A stretch of 64,000 nucleotides of DNA from NCBI RefSeq assembly GCF_000010085.1, contig NC_007712.1, positions 1,364,001 to 1,428,000 of the forward strand, in the 5' to 3' direction. Below the pieces are notes generated by a model. That model ran no database searches. It saw only the letters and a program-made list of their open reading frames with translations, and was not told where the DNA came from. The DNA comes from Sodalis glossinidius str. 'morsitans'. GTDB lineage: Bacteria > Pseudomonadota > Gammaproteobacteria > Enterobacterales > Enterobacteriaceae. Below are positions 25,064 to 34,329 of the stretch, piece by piece; positions within the stretch are counted from its first letter, which is position 1; each line of letters opens with the position of its first letter. The translations under genes and the position numbers were made by a program.

Positions 25064-25392
25064 CGTTGCAGGTTGAATTCTGGACGGTGGTGGGCTTTCT
25101 CATCACCTTCATGAGCTTTGTCGGCGGTATGGCCAAGTGGCTGTTCAGTAAAGCGGAGGAGCGTCAGGCGGCGCGGTTCGCCTCCCTTGAGCAGTCGCTG
25201 CAACAGTCCGCCTCCAACTGGGGCGAGCTGGAAAAAGAATTTATGCGGTTTAAGGCGGATTTACCGCTGAACTACGTCCGCCGCGAGGATTACATCCGTG
25301 GCCAGACGGTCATCGAGGCCAAGCTGGACGCACTCTACAACAAACTGGAAGTGGTACAGCAGTACCGTCATACAGGAGGTCACCATGGTTGA
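25060..25392 (+). CDS. DUF2730 protein (Mu gp25-like)
   Basis: 110 residues from the ATG at 25060, which overlaps the Rz stop. One N-terminal membrane helix (FWTVVGFLITFMSFVGGMAKW), then a coiled coil. This family is found at this place in Mu-type phages; function unknown. Confidence 0.75.
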   Translation: MTLQVEFWTVVGFLITFMSFVGGMAKWLFSKAEERQAARFASLEQSLQQSASNWGELEKEFMRFKADLPLNYVRREDYIRGQTVIEAKLDALYNKLEVVQQYRHTGGHHG

Positions 25393-25696
25393 TATCGCCC
25401 GCGTGCGCCGGGAATCCCTGCGCTGGAGTCTGCTGGTTGCTCTGAACAAAACCCGCCCGTATACCGCCAGCGAGACGCTGCTGCTGGATGTATCCCGCGC
25501 CATCTACCCGGACACCACGCCGCTGGAGCTGCGCCGTGAGCTGGATTATCTGGCCGACCGCAAGATGGTAGATCTGGAGAAAAAACCCTCCGGCGACTGG
25601 TTTGCCGACCTGACCCGCCTCGGCGTCGACCTGGTGGAATACACCGTGGAATGCGGCCCCGGCATCGCCCGCCCGGAAAAGTACTGGAGTGAATAA
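25385..25696 (+). CDS. Mu gp26-like protein
   Basis: 103 residues from the ATG at 25385, preceded by AGGAGG. VRRESLRWSLLVALNKTRPYTASETLLLDVSRAIYPDTTPLELRRELDYLADRKMVDL looks like a winged helix. Same position as gp26 in Mu-type phages; function unknown. Confidence 0.7.
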   Translation: MVDIARVRRESLRWSLLVALNKTRPYTASETLLLDVSRAIYPDTTPLELRRELDYLADRKMVDLEKKPSGDWFADLTRLGVDLVEYTVECGPGIARPEKYWSE

Positions 25697-26241
25697 TGGC
25701 CAGACGCAGCACGATAGAAAAGCTGCCGGAAGATGTGCGTCGCTGGCTTGAGCGGGCGCTGACTGAATCCGGCTTCAGCGGGTATAACGAGCTGGAGTCC
25801 CTGCTGCGTGAGCAGGGTTACGTCATCAGCAAATCGGCTATCCATCGCTATGGACAGAAGATTGAGCGCCGCTATGGCGCTATCCGTGCGGCTACCGAAG
25901 CGGCCCGCATGCTGACCGAGGGAGCTGCTGACGATCAGGATGCGCGTTCGGAGGCGGTGATCGCCCTGATTCAGACCGAGCTGTTCGAGAGTATTGTCCA
26001 GCTGCAGGAAGCGGAAGAAGGCGAAGTCGACCCCAAAGAGCGCGTGGCGCTGCTGTCGAAGGTGGCGAAGAACGTGGCCACGCTGTCCCGCGCGTCCGTC
26101 AACCTCAAGAAGTTCCAGTCCGAAGTCCGGGCCAGAGCGCAGCAGGCAGCCAGCAACGCCGAGAAAATTGCCCGTAAGGGTGGACTGTCAACCGATGCGG
26201 TGCAGGCACTGCGACGTGAAATTCTGGGGATTGCCACATGA
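25696..26241 (+). CDS. DUF3486 protein, probable small terminase (Mu gp27-like)
   Basis: 181 residues. MARRSTIEKLPEDVRRWLERALTESGFSGY is the typical DUF3486 start, with a DNA-binding helix-turn-helix in residues 10-60 and helical remainder. It precedes the large terminase with a 4-base overlap, as in Mu. Confidence 0.85.
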   Translation: MARRSTIEKLPEDVRRWLERALTESGFSGYNELESLLREQGYVISKSAIHRYGQKIERRYGAIRAATEAARMLTEGAADDQDARSEAVIALIQTELFESIVQLQEAEEGEVDPKERVALLSKVAKNVATLSRASVNLKKFQSEVRARAQQAASNAEKIARKGGLSTDAVQALRREILGIAT

Positions 26242-27761
26242 GCCAGCTTGCTCCCGTTTTGCCTGATACCTCGGCGCTGGATATCCCCGCCGTTCTGATG
26301 CCCTACCAGCAGCGCTGGGTGGCTGACACCTCTCCGCTTAAGGTGATTGAGAAGAGCCGCCGTACCGGTATCACCTGGGCTGAAGCGTCCGATGATGTGC
26401 TGACCGCAGCCTCTTCAGCACCTGCGGGCGGGATGAACGTGTATTACATCGCCTATAACCAGGACATGACCGTCGAATATATCCAGGCCTGTGCGATGTG
26501 GGCGCGGGCATTCAACTATGCTGCCAGTGAAATCGAAGAAGGTTTCTGGGAAGAGGACGAAGACGACAAGCACATCAAGACCTATACCATCAAGTTTCCC
26601 GACTCCGGTTTCCGCGTTGTCGCGCTCTCCAGTCGACCGTCGAACCTGCGTGGCCGTCAGGGCATCATCGTTATCGACGAAGCGGCGTTCCATGAGCAAC
26701 TGGACGAGCTGCTGAAGGCGGCGCTGGCGATGCTTATCTGGGGTGGCAAGGTGCGCGTTATCTCCACCCATGACGGTGACGATAACCCGTTCAATACGCT
26801 TATCGGTGATATTCGGGCCGGACGTCAGGAGGGTAGCGTACACCGCATTACTTTCCAGGAGGCCGTGGCGGAGGGACTGTTCCACCGCGTCTGCCTGCGT
26901 ACCGGGAAAGAATGGTCGCAAGCGTCCGAGCAGGCGTGGATGGCATCGGTGTACAAATTCTACGGTGCCGGTGCATCCGAGGAGCTTGACTGCGTTCCGG
27001 CCAACGGAGGCGGCGCCTGGCTGTCCCGCGCCCTGATTGAGTCCCGCATGTCACCCGATACGCCGGTGCTGCGCCTGACCTGCCCGGAGGGCTACGAGCT
27101 GAAGCCCGACGACGTCCGCTGGAGCGAGACGCAGGACTGGCTGGACGAACACCTCAAACCATTGCTGGAAGCTCTGCCTGCTGACGCACGTTCTTTCCTG
27201 GGGCGCGACTTTGGCCGCAGCGGTGACCTGTCGGTGGACTATCCCCTGTTGCAGGAGAAGAACCTGGTACGTCGCGTACCGTTCGTGCTGGAGCTGCGCA
27301 ACGTGCCGTTCAAACAGCAGGAGCAAATTGCGTGGTATCTGATGGACGGCCTGCCAAACCTGATGGGCGCGGCGCTCGATGCCCGTGGTAACGGCTCTTA
27401 TCTCGCCGAATACGCCATGCAGCGCTACGGCTCCAGCCGGGTCAAGCAGGTGATGCCTACCGAAAACTGGTATCGCGAGCATATGCCGCCGGTCAAGGCT
27501 GCGCTGGAAGATGGCAACCTGGTGGATTTACCGAAGGATGAAGACACGCTGGACGACCTGCGGGCCGTTCAGGTGGTAAACGGCGTTCCCCGCGTGCCGG
27601 AACAGCGCTCAAAAGCGAAGTCTGACAGTGGCAAGCGTCACGGGGATTCAGCCATCGCACTGGCGCTGGCGTACTTCGCCAGCCGTGAAATTAACAAAGG
27701 GCCGGTGAAGGCAAGCTCACGCCGTCGTCGTCAGGCGGCCCGTATGCTGGAGGATTACTGA
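26238..27761 (+). CDS. Large terminase subunit (Mu gp28-like)
   Basis: 507 residues. The ATPase half has a deviant Walker A (EKSRRTGITWAEA, residues about 36-48) and Walker B IIVIDEAAFHE; the nuclease half starts near FLGRDFGRSGDL with its catalytic aspartate. It packages phage DNA headful from the integrated copy. Lengths and motifs are intact. Confidence 0.93.
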   Translation: MSQLAPVLPDTSALDIPAVLMPYQQRWVADTSPLKVIEKSRRTGITWAEASDDVLTAASSAPAGGMNVYYIAYNQDMTVEYIQACAMWARAFNYAASEIEEGFWEEDEDDKHIKTYTIKFPDSGFRVVALSSRPSNLRGRQGIIVIDEAAFHEQLDELLKAALAMLIWGGKVRVISTHDGDDNPFNTLIGDIRAGRQEGSVHRITFQEAVAEGLFHRVCLRTGKEWSQASEQAWMASVYKFYGAGASEELDCVPANGGGAWLSRALIESRMSPDTPVLRLTCPEGYELKPDDVRWSETQDWLDEHLKPLLEALPADARSFLGRDFGRSGDLSVDYPLLQEKNLVRRVPFVLELRNVPFKQQEQIAWYLMDGLPNLMGAALDARGNGSYLAEYAMQRYGSSRVKQVMPTENWYREHMPPVKAALEDGNLVDLPKDEDTLDDLRAVQVVNGVPRVPEQRSKAKSDSGKRHGDSAIALALAYFASREINKGPVKASSRRRRQAARMLEDY

Positions 27762-29257
27762 TGGCCCGTGGACTCTGGGTTTCAGCCAATGAGTTTGTCT
27801 CTTTTGCCGAACCCAATAAAACGCTGACGGAGCAGATCGCCTCGCGCAGCCGCTCCATCGACTTCTTCGGGCTGGGAATGTACCTGCCTAACCCTGACCC
27901 CATTCTGAAATCTCAGGGCCGGGATATCCGTATCTATCGTGAACTGCGTACCGACCCGCTGGTTGGTGGCTGCATCCGCAGGCGGAAGGCGGCGGTCAAG
28001 TCGCTGGAGCGTGGTCTTGAGCGCGGTCATGCCCCGGCGCGGGTATTCAGCTTCATCCGGGATATGCTCGACGATCTGGATTTGTCACGCATCATCGGCG
28101 AGATGACCGACGCCGTTCTCTACGGGTATCAGCCCTGTGAGATCATGTGGGGGCGTTCTGTTAAATCCTGGGCCATCGCCGATATCGTGGGTAAGCCACC
28201 AGAGTGGTTCCAGTTTGACAATGACAACCTGCTGCGCTTTCGCGCCAAAGACGCCGGGCTGGAAGGCGAGCCGGTACCGCTGAACAAGTTCGTGGTACCG
28301 CGTCAGGATGCGACCTACGACAACCCGTATGGCTTCCCTGACCTGTCTATGTGCTTCTGGCCCGTGACATTCAAAAAAGGCGGCATGAAATTCTGGGTGC
28401 GCTTTGCCGAGAAGTACGGCTCACCGTGGGTTATCGGCAAGCATCCGCGCGGGACGGCCCAGGGTGAGATCGACCTGCTGCTGGACTCCATGGAGGCAAT
28501 GGTGGAAGACGCGGTGGCCGCTATCCCTGACGATTCCTCCATTGAAATTAAGGAGGCCGCAGGCAAGGCCGACAGCAGCGATATTTATCAGAACCTGATC
28601 ACGCTTGCCCGCAGTGAAATCTCCATCGCTCTGCTGGGGCAGAACCAGACCACCGAGGCCAACAGTAACCGCGCCTCCGCGCAGGCCGGACTGGAGGTCA
28701 CCGATGATATCCGTGACGCTGACGCTGATATCGTGGAAAGCGCGGTGAATCAGGCCATCAGGATGGCGGTATCGATGAACTTTGGCGATGTGGCCAGCCC
28801 CGTCTGGAAGATGTGGGAACAGGGAACGGTCGATGATACCCAGGCGACCCGTGACGAGAAACTCAGCCGCGCCGGTGTGGTCTTCACCCCGCAATACTTT
28901 AAGCGTGAGTACCAGCTGCAGGACGGCGATATTGACGAGACACCACCGTCAGAGCGCCAGAAGAACGCGCTGCCGCTGTCGTTCGCCGAGGCGATTGATG
29001 CCGATATACAGGCCCAGCAGGACCTCGATGATTCGCTGGATATTCTGATGAACGGTGGCACCTTAAACGGCGTACTTGCGCCGGTGCTGGAGCCGCTCTT
29101 TAACCAGGTGAAAGATGGCGTTAACCCGTCTGAGCTACTGGGGGCGCTGGCTGAACTGTACCCGCAGATGAATGCGGATGACCTGCAGGAACGGCTGGCC
29201 CGTATCATGTTTGTTGCAACTGTCTGGGGGCGTCTGCATGAGCGTGACAACGGCTGA
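27761..29257 (+). CDS. Portal protein, DUF935 (Mu gp29-like)
   Basis: 498 residues with the DUF935 pattern (YRELRTDPLVGGCIRRRKAAVKSLE near residue 65; FAEKYGSPWVIGKHPRG near 212). Forms the ring through which DNA enters the head. It starts at the last base of the terminase stop. Confidence 0.92.
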   Translation: MARGLWVSANEFVSFAEPNKTLTEQIASRSRSIDFFGLGMYLPNPDPILKSQGRDIRIYRELRTDPLVGGCIRRRKAAVKSLERGLERGHAPARVFSFIRDMLDDLDLSRIIGEMTDAVLYGYQPCEIMWGRSVKSWAIADIVGKPPEWFQFDNDNLLRFRAKDAGLEGEPVPLNKFVVPRQDATYDNPYGFPDLSMCFWPVTFKKGGMKFWVRFAEKYGSPWVIGKHPRGTAQGEIDLLLDSMEAMVEDAVAAIPDDSSIEIKEAAGKADSSDIYQNLITLARSEISIALLGQNQTTEANSNRASAQAGLEVTDDIRDADADIVESAVNQAIRMAVSMNFGDVASPVWKMWEQGTVDDTQATRDEKLSRAGVVFTPQYFKREYQLQDGDIDETPPSERQKNALPLSFAEAIDADIQAQQDLDDSLDILMNGGTLNGVLAPVLEPLFNQVKDGVNPSELLGALAELYPQMNADDLQERLARIMFVATVWGRLHERDNG

Positions 29258-30059
29258 ACTGGCGTACTGCATGACGCTGCCCCCAAAACGGGCTATCAGT
29301 TACCTGAAGTCCAAAGGGTATAGCTTCACGTGGGACTGGGAGGAAATGTGGCAGGATGCCCATGCCCGCGCCTTTACCGTCGCCAAAGTGACCCGCCTTG
29401 ATATCCTGGAAGATATCAGGAGCGCCCTGCAGCAGGCACTGGATGAGGGCAAGACTGACCGCTGGTTCCGCCAGCAGCTGGAGCCGGAGCTGCAGCGCAA
29501 GGGATGGTGGGGGCCACGTGACACCACAGACCCGGTAACGGGCGAGCCGGTCACCATCCAGCAGGGCAGCCCGTGGCGGCTCGACACCATCTTTCGTACC
29601 AATATGTCCGTACTCTACAGTGCCGGTCGCTGGGCGGAGCAGATGGAGAACGTCGACGACAGGCCGTACTGGATGTATACCGGCATCAACGACAGCCATA
29701 CCCGTAAGAGCCATCTGGCGCTGCATGGTCTGGTGCTACGCTATGATGACCCGTTCTGGCAGGCGTTCTACCCGCCGAACGGCTGGCGCTGCCGTTGTGG
29801 CGTCATAGCCCTGAGCGCGGCGGATGTGCGTGCCCGTGGCCTCAAGGTGTCAGATTCTGGCACAACCATGGGATGGGAGCTGAAGCTGGTCTCAGAGAAA
29901 ACAGGCGAGATGCAGAACGTCGCCACCTTCAATACCGGCACCACGAAGGTGGCCACCGACGTCGGCTGGTCTTACGCGCCGGGGGCAGCATACCGTCCCG
30001 ACCTTGCCCGCTATCAGGGTACGCTTCAGCCGCTGGCACAGCAGGAACTGAGAGGATAA
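29238..30059 (+). CDS. Head morphogenesis protein (Mu gpF-like)
   Basis: 273 residues from the ATG at 29238; the frame is open further upstream inside the portal gene. It contains the Phage_Mu_F block (RLDTIFRTNMSVLYSAGRW, TGINDSHTRKSHLALHG, PPNGWRCRCGV). A minor head protein needed early in capsid assembly. Overlaps the portal gene by 20 bases. Confidence 0.9.
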   Translation: MSVTTAELAYCMTLPPKRAISYLKSKGYSFTWDWEEMWQDAHARAFTVAKVTRLDILEDIRSALQQALDEGKTDRWFRQQLEPELQRKGWWGPRDTTDPVTGEPVTIQQGSPWRLDTIFRTNMSVLYSAGRWAEQMENVDDRPYWMYTGINDSHTRKSHLALHGLVLRYDDPFWQAFYPPNGWRCRCGVIALSAADVRARGLKVSDSGTTMGWELKLVSEKTGEMQNVATFNTGTTKVATDVGWSYAPGAAYRPDLARYQGTLQPLAQQELRG

Positions 30060-30061
30060 CG

Positions 30062-30520
30062 ATGGCTTCCGATAACCTGGTCAATATCACCATTAACGAT
30101 GAATCCCTGCGCCGGAGCCTCCGTGCGCTGGACCTGGCTGCCACAGACCTGGAACCCGCGATGCGTAAAATCGCCGGAACCCTGCTGGCGGAAACGCAGT
30201 TTAACTTTCTCGATGAGGGGCGTCCGGGGTGGACTCCCTCGCTGGCAGCGGAAAAGCGCGACGGGCAAACACTGCAGGATACCGGGCGTCTGATGGGGTC
30301 AGTATCAACCGACCATGACGACCGGCAGGCAGCAGTTGGCACTAATGTCGTTTATGGGCCAATTCACCAGTTCGGTGGTAAAACGGGGCGTAATGAGTCC
30401 GTCGAACTTCCGGCCCGTCCGTTCCTGCCGCTGACAGGGGACGGTGAGCTGCAGCCTGAAGTGGTTGTCCCCATCCTCGATACGATTGTCCGCCATCTTG
30501 AAGCAGCGGCCCGTCGCTGA
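30062..30520 (+). CDS. Virion morphogenesis protein (Mu gpG / P2 gpS family)
   Basis: 152 residues. LQDTGRLMGSVSTDHDDRQAAVGTNVVYGPIHQFGGKTG and PARPFLPL are the hallmarks of the Phage_tail_S family, which acts in head completion. The start at 30062 follows the gpF stop by 2 bases. Confidence 0.9.
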   Translation: MASDNLVNITINDESLRRSLRALDLAATDLEPAMRKIAGTLLAETQFNFLDEGRPGWTPSLAAEKRDGQTLQDTGRLMGSVSTDHDDRQAAVGTNVVYGPIHQFGGKTGRNESVELPARPFLPLTGDGELQPEVVVPILDTIVRHLEAAARR

Positions 30521-30564
30521 GTTTTGTCTCTACAGGCGGGTGATTTATCATTGCCAGCCGCTGA

Positions 30565-30600
30565 GGGGCTGTATTACCTTTATAAAGGCTTTACAGCCCC
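30565..30600. promoter_or_regulatory. Nested palindromes in the gpG-protease gap
   Basis: An outer 9-bp stem, GGGGCTGTA (30565-30573) with TACAGCCCC (30592-30600), encloses a perfect 12-base palindrome CCTTTATAAAGG (30577-30588). There is no T run. It sits in the longest gap within the head module (30521-30734), which holds no gene; an mRNA processing or regulator site is possible. Confidence 0.5.
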
Positions 30601-30734
30601 CGCTTTGCACCACTATTCGCCCGCAGCGTGACATTCCCCGTACTGATACCCCCGATTTTTTCTAAAGCAGATTAAAAGCGCTGCTGATGCTTTTTCCACA
30701 GACTGTCCCCGACAACGTAACGCGGGACAGCAAA

Positions 30735-31832
30735 ATGCCAGCCATTCACATTTTTAAAGCCGGTACTCATACCGATATGCACGGCACGAAACTGCCGTTC
30801 ACGCAAAGCGATCTTGCCGCCTGCGTGAAAGCCTATGACCCGTCCGTCCATGAAGCACCACTCGTTATTGGCCACCCCAAAACGGAAGACCCGGCGTGGG
30901 GCTGGGTGAAATCCCTGTCGCTCAAAGGCGGCGATCTGCTGGCAGAGCCTGACCAGCTCGACCCGCAGTTTGCCGAACTGGTGGGCAACGGACGCTTCAA
31001 GAAGGTCTCCGCCTCATTCTATCTCCCTGACTCACCGAACAACCCGAAGCCCGGCACGCTTTACCTGCGTCATGTCGGCTTTCTGGGGGCGCAGCCACCT
31101 TCCATTAAGGGGCTGAAGCAGGTCTCGTTTGGTGAGAAAGAAGAAGGCGTCGTGGAGTTTGCCGACTGGAGTGATATCACCAATGCCTCTTTATGGGGCC
31201 GTCTGCGCGATTTTCTGATCGCCCAGTTCGGGCTGGACGAGACCGACAAGGTGCTTCCTTCATGGCAGGTTGACTCCCTGCGCGAAGAGGCTTACCGCGA
31301 CACCGGGAAGTCTGAACCGGACTTCAGTGAACACAATCCCAACCCTCAACAAGAGAACAGCACCATGACTGAAGAAGAAATCAAAGCGCTTCAGGCGGAA
31401 AACACGCGTCTGAAAGCGGAAGCCACCCAGCGGGCGGAACAGGAAGCAAAGACCAGGCAGGACAAGCTGCACGCGGACAACGTCTCCTTTGCCGAGAAGC
31501 TGGTCGGCGCGGGTCGCCTGACCCCGGCAGCAAAACCGGTTGTTGTTGCCATTCTTGACGCGGTCTCTGCAGGTGACAAGCCGGTTGAGTTTGCCGAAGG
31601 CGATACCCGCACCCCGCTGGCCACGGCGTTTAAGACGCTGCTGGACAGCACTGATCCGGTACTGAATTTCAGTGAGCATGCGACCAAAGACCGCGTGAGC
31701 ACGGATATCAAAACGACGTCAGCGGAGTTTGCTGAAGCCGACCCGGAACGTCTGGCGCTGCATCAGAAAGCGCTGGAACTGTCGAAAAAAGAAGGCATCA
31801 GCTACGACGCTGCTGTCTCCCGCTGCCTGTAA
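30735..31832 (+). CDS. Head protease with C-terminal scaffold (Mu gpI/gpZ-like)
   Basis: 365 residues from the ATG at 30735; an upstream ATG at 30687 in the same frame is less likely. The N-terminal half (HIFKAGTHTDMHGTKLPFTQSDLAACVKAYDP, APLVIGHPKTEDPAWGWV) matches Mu protease I. The C-terminal half begins with an internal ATG at 31365 (MTEEEIKALQAENTRLKAE) and is a coiled-coil scaffold. By analogy with Mu the scaffold may also be made separately from that internal start. Confidence 0.85.
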   Translation: MPAIHIFKAGTHTDMHGTKLPFTQSDLAACVKAYDPSVHEAPLVIGHPKTEDPAWGWVKSLSLKGGDLLAEPDQLDPQFAELVGNGRFKKVSASFYLPDSPNNPKPGTLYLRHVGFLGAQPPSIKGLKQVSFGEKEEGVVEFADWSDITNASLWGRLRDFLIAQFGLDETDKVLPSWQVDSLREEAYRDTGKSEPDFSEHNPNPQQENSTMTEEEIKALQAENTRLKAEATQRAEQEAKTRQDKLHADNVSFAEKLVGAGRLTPAAKPVVVAILDAVSAGDKPVEFAEGDTRTPLATAFKTLLDSTDPVLNFSEHATKDRVSTDIKTTSAEFAEADPERLALHQKALELSKKEGISYDAAVSRCL

Positions 31833-31845
31833 TTAAGGAGAGAAC

Positions 31846-32799
31846 ATGTCTGACTATTTAAAGGGTAAGCGCGTCGTTGACCCGGTGCTGACCAGCATCG
31901 CACGCGGTTATAAAAATGCCGCGTTCATCGGCGAACGCATCTTCCCCATTGTCCTTACCGATAAGGAAGGTGTGACCGTGCCGACCTTCGGTAAATCCGC
32001 TTTTGTGGAGTACGACACCGAGCGTGCCGTGGGGGCTGACAGTAACGTTCTGGTGCGCGAGAAAACCGGCAAGCTGGACCTGGTTCTCAACGAGCACGAT
32101 CTGGCTGCGCCGGTGGACTATCGCGAGCAGGCGGAGTCGATGTTCAACGAAGAGGCCAAAGCCATTCGCCGTGTGACGAGCGGCGTCAACCTGAAGCGCG
32201 AACTGTATGCGGCCCGTCTGGCCCAGGACAAAAACGTCTATCGCGCGGCTAACGTCAAAGCGCTGGCTGCGGCTGACCGCTGGGGCGGTGGTAAGGGTGA
32301 CCCGATTGGCGTCATTGAAGGCGGGATTGAGGCGGTACGTAACGCCACCGGCCTGCGTCCGAACCTGATGACCATGGGGGCAAGCGTCATGTCGCTGCTG
32401 AAGTTCCACCCGGCGATTCAGGCCGCGATTGGAGCCAACGAGCGCAAGCGTATCACCATCGAAATTCTGAAAGACCTTTTCCAGCTGGAAGATGTGGCGA
32501 TCGGCGAGCCGGTCTCCATGGCCTCCATGAAAGACGCGCAGAACAAGGACAAAGTCCCGACCGATATCTGGGGTGACAACCTGATGCTGCATTACGTCGG
32601 CAAACCCCAGCCAGGCACCGACAGCGCCGACGAAAACGAGCCGTCATTCGGTTACACCCTGCGCCGTAAAGGGATGCCGGTGGCGGATAAATACGACGGC
32701 GTCGGCGGCAAGGTGAAGTACTGCCGTTATACCGATATCTACAAAGTCGCCGTGGTCGGTGGCGATGCCGGGTATCTCATCACCAACATTGTGAAATAA
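31846..32799 (+). CDS. Major capsid protein
   Basis: 317 residues, preceded by AAGGAGAG. It follows the protease/scaffold gene as in Mu-type phages. LTSIARGYKNAAFIGERIFPIVLTDKEGVTVPTFGK and the YTLRRKGMPVADKYDG region near the end fit the Mu T-like capsid family. It is the most abundant structural protein by position. Confidence 0.87.
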   Translation: MSDYLKGKRVVDPVLTSIARGYKNAAFIGERIFPIVLTDKEGVTVPTFGKSAFVEYDTERAVGADSNVLVREKTGKLDLVLNEHDLAAPVDYREQAESMFNEEAKAIRRVTSGVNLKRELYAARLAQDKNVYRAANVKALAAADRWGGGKGDPIGVIEGGIEAVRNATGLRPNLMTMGASVMSLLKFHPAIQAAIGANERKRITIEILKDLFQLEDVAIGEPVSMASMKDAQNKDKVPTDIWGDNLMLHYVGKPQPGTDSADENEPSFGYTLRRKGMPVADKYDGVGGKVKYCRYTDIYKVAVVGGDAGYLITNIVK

Positions 32800-32809
32800 G
32801 GAGACGGTC

Positions 32810-33166
32810 ATGGGTACAACTCAACAGGTCATTCTGACCACCACTGTCGTCGCACTTGCGGCCCTCTCTCAGCAGCGTTTTGTGGGGGCCGATAACGCCC
32901 CCTGCAAGGCCGGAGCCGTGGCGCTCGGTGTGGCAGAGGTGGATGCTGCTGCCGGTGATGTAACGCCGGTCAACGTACTGGGTATTGTTGCCGTCGAGGC
33001 TGGTGCTGCGATTGCTAAAGGGCAGAACGTCCAGTCGGATGAGAATGCCTGCGCCGTTCCCCAGACAGCCGCATCGGGCGAGACCCCGGCGGGCATTTCT
33101 GCCGGGATTGCGCTGGATGAGGCGCTGGCCGAAGGTGACGTTATCCGTATCCTGCGCGGGGTGTGA
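32810..33166 (+). CDS. Capsid decoration protein (DUF2190-like)
   Basis: 118 residues, small and rich in alanine, glycine and valine. The PAGISAGIALDEALAEGDVIRILRGV end is typical of DUF2190-type cement proteins, which stabilise the capsid surface. It follows the capsid gene by 10 bases with its own GGAG site. Confidence 0.75.
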   Translation: MGTTQQVILTTTVVALAALSQQRFVGADNAPCKAGAVALGVAEVDAAAGDVTPVNVLGIVAVEAGAAIAKGQNVQSDENACAVPQTAASGETPAGISAGIALDEALAEGDVIRILRGV

Positions 33167-33167
33167 T

Positions 33168-33614
33168 ATGTACTGCACCCTCGCGGATTTGCTTGAACAG
33201 GTTCCTGAGCGGACGCTAATCCAGCTCACCAATGAGGAGCTGGACTTCGACTCGCCCGCGACGGTGAAAACTGAGGTGGTGGACAGCTGTATTCGCTATG
33301 CCGATGAACTGATTGATGCCCATCTGCGCGGACGCTATACCCTGCCGCTGGCGGAGATACCGACCGTTCTGCGGGACATTGCCATCACGCTGGTGCGTTA
33401 CCGGCTCTACACCCGCCGCCCGGAAGGGGCTGTCCCGGATACCGTGAAGGATGACCACAAAGAGGCCCGGCGACAGCTGGAGGGGTTGCGTGACAACAAG
33501 CTGACGCTGGGGCTGCAGTCCACTCAAAAAGACGTGCCTGAGTCCGGTGAAATCCGGGCGCGGGCACGTCGCCCCACCTTTGGCGGGCGCGATGGCTTAC
33601 TGGAGAAATACTGA
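33168..33614 (+). CDS. DUF1320 protein (Mu gp36-like)
   Basis: 148 residues from the ATG at 33168. YCTLADLLEQVPERTLIQLT and ADELIDAHLRGRYTLPL are the DUF1320 signature; the family is a head-tail connector component. One base separates it from the previous stop. Confidence 0.87.
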   Translation: MYCTLADLLEQVPERTLIQLTNEELDFDSPATVKTEVVDSCIRYADELIDAHLRGRYTLPLAEIPTVLRDIAITLVRYRLYTRRPEGAVPDTVKDDHKEARRQLEGLRDNKLTLGLQSTQKDVPESGEIRARARRPTFGGRDGLLEKY

Positions 33615-34078
33615 TGAACGTTCTGCCCGTCCTCGATGCAGTACTGACCCGGTTACGGGAGAAGCTGCCGCAGCTGCAGGTGGAGTACTTCCCGGAGAAA
33701 CCGGCTGAGTATCGCCTGAATCATCCGGTTGGGGCGCTGCTGGTGAGCTATGCCGGGTCGCGCTTCGATAAGCCGAATGATATCGGTGCGGTGCTCCAGA
33801 CTCAGACTATCCAGCTCTGCGTCACGGTAGTTTTCCGCCAGCTCAACGGTAAAAGAGGCGCGATTGACGTTCTGGATGCAGTCCGTCGCATCCTCGGTGG
33901 CTACACCCCGCCGAACTGCCGCCGTCGCATCTGGCTGACCCGCGAGGTGTTTATCGGTGAGGTCAAGGGGCTGTGGCAGTACGCCCTCGACTTTGCCACT
34001 GAAAGCGTCTTTATCGAAGACAGCGATTTACCGTCCGGCCCGCTGTTAACCGAAGTGAACTATGAGGAAAGCGAGTGA
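33614..34078 (+). CDS. DUF1834 protein (Mu gp37-like)
   Basis: 154 residues, overlapping the previous stop by one base. The DUF1834/gp37 family stands between connector and sheath genes in Mu-type phages and is probably a tail terminator or neck protein. No damage. Confidence 0.82.
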   Translation: MNVLPVLDAVLTRLREKLPQLQVEYFPEKPAEYRLNHPVGALLVSYAGSRFDKPNDIGAVLQTQTIQLCVTVVFRQLNGKRGAIDVLDAVRRILGGYTPPNCRRRIWLTREVFIGEVKGLWQYALDFATESVFIEDSDLPSGPLLTEVNYEESE

Positions 34079-34329
34079 TGAAAGAATACCGCTATTCCGG
34101 CCCGGCCAGCGGCGTCACGCTGTCGGACGGAACCGAAATCCTGCTCTGGCCGGGGAAGAATGTTTCCCTGCCGGAGGAGCATGACTATGTGAAGGTACTG
34201 GTGGCGCTGAAGCATCTGACACCGGTATCTGAAGAGACTAAACCCGCCAGCACACCGGTTGTGCAGTCACCAAAGCGCAGGAACGCCGGCGACAACGATG
34301 TGAAAACGGAGGACTCCCATGGCAGCTAA
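34078..34329 (+). CDS. DUF2635 protein (Mu gp38-like)
   Basis: 83 residues from the ATG at 34078 (ATGA overlap with the previous gene; a GTG at 34075 is also in frame). The DUF2635 beta-rich part is residues 1-55, followed by a charged, proline-rich tail. Always next to the sheath gene; function unknown. Confidence 0.78.
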   Translation: MKEYRYSGPASGVTLSDGTEILLWPGKNVSLPEEHDYVKVLVALKHLTPVSEETKPASTPVVQSPKRRNAGDNDVKTEDSHGS

